Shown: piece after piece, positions 4,591-5,954 of the stretch | Position numbering within the stretch: the stretch's first letter is position 1 | How the letters are laid out: the number at the start of each line of letters is the position of its first letter | From: Peptococcaceae bacterium | GTDB lineage: Bacteria; Bacillota; Desulfitobacteriia; Desulfitobacteriales; Desulfitobacteriaceae | NCBI GenBank assembly: GCA_031289815.1 | Contig: JAITOS010000094.1 | Span: forward strand, 1 to 5,954 | Reading direction: 5' to 3' | Length of the DNA: 5,954 nucleotides | Made by a program: the position numbers and the translations under genes | The notes under the pieces: model-generated | Database searches by the model: none | What the model was told of the DNA's origin: nothing | What the model saw: the letters and a program-made list of their open reading frames with translations, nothing else

Positions 4591-5954
4591 GTGGAAAAAG
4601 TGGACATTTTCAAGGATATCGCCGAGCGTACGGGTGGGGATATCTACTTCGGCGTCGTCGGGCCGGTTCGCACAGGCAAATCCACCTTTATCAAACGTTT
4701 CATGGAGCTCCTGGTCTTGCCTAATATCAGCAATGTGTTTGAGCTGGAGCGGGCGAGGGATGAGCTTCCTCAAAGCGGCGCGGGGAGGATGATCACGACA
4801 ACAGAACCAAAATTCATTCCATCGGAAGCGGTGGAGATCACGGTCCGGGAGACGATACACATGAACGTCCGGCTGGTCGATTGCGTGGGCTATTCGGTCG
4901 AGGGCGCCTTGGGGTATGAGGATGAAAACGGGGAAGAGCCCAGGATGGTCAGAACGCCGTGGAGTCCGGAGGCAATCCCGTTTCAGCAGGCGGCGGAGAT
5001 CGGGACGCGGCGGGTGATTACGGAGCATTCGACGCTGGGGATGGTGGTGACGACGGACGGAACGATCTCGGATATCCCGCGCGAAGCCTATATCGACGCG
5101 GAAGAAAGAATCATCGAGGAATTGCGGCAGTTAGGCAAACCCTTTCTGGTGATACTGAACACGACCAGCCCCTACGCCGAACATACGGTTGAGTTGAGCC
5201 AGACGATGGAGGTGAGATATGGCGTTCCCATTCTGCCCATCAATTGCAAGGAAATGACGCAGGAAGATATCATTCAGATCATGGAAGAAGTTCTCTATGA
5301 GTTTCCCATTGCGGAAGTGAATATCGAATTGCCGAAATGGGTAGAAGAATTGGACGCGGATCATCCGGTGCGGCTGGGCTTTGAGGACACTGTGCGGCTG
5401 GCGATTGACGGCATTCAGCGGCTCCGGGACATCGACGGCGCTCTGGATAAATTGACGGAGTGCCAATACGCCCAGGATATTGTGCTGAAGGAGATGAACC
5501 TGGGAACCGGGATTGCCGAAATTGAGATGACCGCGACGGAGGGCCTGTTTAAGACCGTGATGAATGAAATCACCGGGCTGGAGGTTGAGGGCGAACACAC
5601 GATCATGCGTCTGGTTTTGGATTACAGCCGGGCGAAAAAAGAGTGGGATAAGATGGCGGCGGCGATTGAAGAAGTGCGCAATAACGGTTACGGCGTGGTC
5701 ACGCCGCAGTTGGATGAGATGTTCCTGGAAGAACCGGAGCTGGTCAAACAGGGGGGCTTATTTGGGATCAAATTGAAAGCCAGCGCGCCGTCTTTGCACA
5801 TCATGCGGGCGGATATCACGACGGAAATCACCCCGCTCATCGGCACGGAAAAACAGGCGGAGGAGCTTGTGCGCTACATTTTGGATGAGTTTGAAGCGGA
5901 TCCTAAAAAAGTTTGGGATTCCAACATCTTCGGCAAATCCTTGCATGATTTAGT
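4591..5954 (+). CDS. spoIVA: Stage IV sporulation protein A (spore coat ATPase), 3' end cut
   Basis: SpoIVA is a mother-cell ATPase that polymerises on the outer forespore membrane, is anchored there by SpoVM, and forms the base layer on which the spore coat is built; it is also needed for cortex formation. I translated the frame from GTG 4591 and found it open to the window edge: 454 complete codons, against 492 residues in B. subtilis, so about 40 residues are missing. The N-terminal VEKVDIFKDIAERTGGDIYFG is near-identical to the known start. Walker A GPVRTGKST is at 24-32 with K30, the same number as in B. subtilis. QSGAGRMITTTEPKF (61-75) carries the sensor-type threonines T70 and T71. 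RLVDCVGY at 94-101 carries the Walker B-type D97. Further conserved stretches are EIGTRRVITEHSTLGMVVTTDGT near 126-148, YEFP near 237-240, a middle domain, and TEKQAEELVRYI near 420-431. It probably forms a separate sporulation transcription unit driven by the sigma-E-type promoter upstream. Confidence 0.97.
   Translation, partial: MEKVDIFKDIAERTGGDIYFGVVGPVRTGKSTFIKRFMELLVLPNISNVFELERARDELPQSGAGRMITTTEPKFIPSEAVEITVRETIHMNVRLVDCVGYSVEGALGYEDENGEEPRMVRTPWSPEAIPFQQAAEIGTRRVITEHSTLGMVVTTDGTISDIPREAYIDAEERIIEELRQLGKPFLVILNTTSPYAEHTVELSQTMEVRYGVPILPINCKEMTQEDIIQIMEEVLYEFPIAEVNIELPKWVEELDADHPVRLGFEDTVRLAIDGIQRLRDIDGALDKLTECQYAQDIVLKEMNLGTGIAEIEMTATEGLFKTVMNEITGLEVEGEHTIMRLVLDYSRAKKEWDKMAAAIEEVRNNGYGVVTPQLDEMFLEEPELVKQGGLFGIKLKASAPSLHIMRADITTEITPLIGTEKQAEELVRYILDEFEADPKKVWDSNIFGKSLHDL

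Noticed and set aside
5131..5598. A 155-codon open frame on the minus strand inside spoIVA, and another at 4489-5028
   Set aside because: Both are antisense to spoIVA, whose plus-strand translation is conserved throughout; neither resembles a known protein.

Overview
The window comes from an endospore-forming Bacillota (Firmicutes), most likely a clostridial or Negativicutes-type lineage with moderately high GC. The main evidence is spoIVA, a gene confined to endospore formers, together with the DUF512/radical-SAM gene - der - gpsA order that recurs in Clostridia-type genomes. There is no sign of a mobile element, CRISPR array, tRNA or rRNA. The content is housekeeping plus sporulation, so I see no wholly new protein system.

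Layout: (1) 1-990, +, the 3' part of a DUF512 (PDZ/radical-SAM-like) protein cut by the window edge. (2) 997-2325, +, der (engA), a double-domain GTPase for 50S ribosome assembly, six bases downstream. (3) 2340-3320, +, gpsA, glycerol-3-phosphate dehydrogenase, fourteen bases after der. These three look like one operon. (4) 3353-4285, -, a serine O-acetyltransferase of the EpsC family, convergent with gpsA across 32 bp with no visible terminator. (5) 4286-4590, a divergent control region of about 305 bp. (6) 4591-5954, +, spoIVA, open to the window edge, with about 454 of roughly 490 residues present.

The control region is the most informative part. On the minus strand it carries a good sigma-A-type extended -10 promoter for epsC (4355-4383) with a dyad over the predicted start. 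On the plus strand it carries a sigma-E-type promoter for spoIVA (4444-4472) and a weaker upstream candidate (4321-4349). The predicted spoIVA transcript has a leader of about 110 nt that looks structured. A long-range helix (4486-4495 with 4560-4568) encloses a hairpin (4523-4529 with 4544-4550). The 3' arm of that hairpin could instead pair with the spoIVA Shine-Dalgarno sequence (4576-4582). This looks like a possible translational switch on a sporulation coat gene. It is the best candidate here for something undescribed, but it rests on base-pair inspection only.

Functional picture: ribosome assembly (Der) and phospholipid precursor supply (GpsA) are co-transcribed, cysteine precursor synthesis (EpsC) is transcribed separately in the opposite direction, and spoIVA is switched on in the mother cell during sporulation. 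Relative to the order I know from related genomes (der - plsY - gpsA - spoIVA), plsY is absent and epsC sits in reverse between gpsA and spoIVA.
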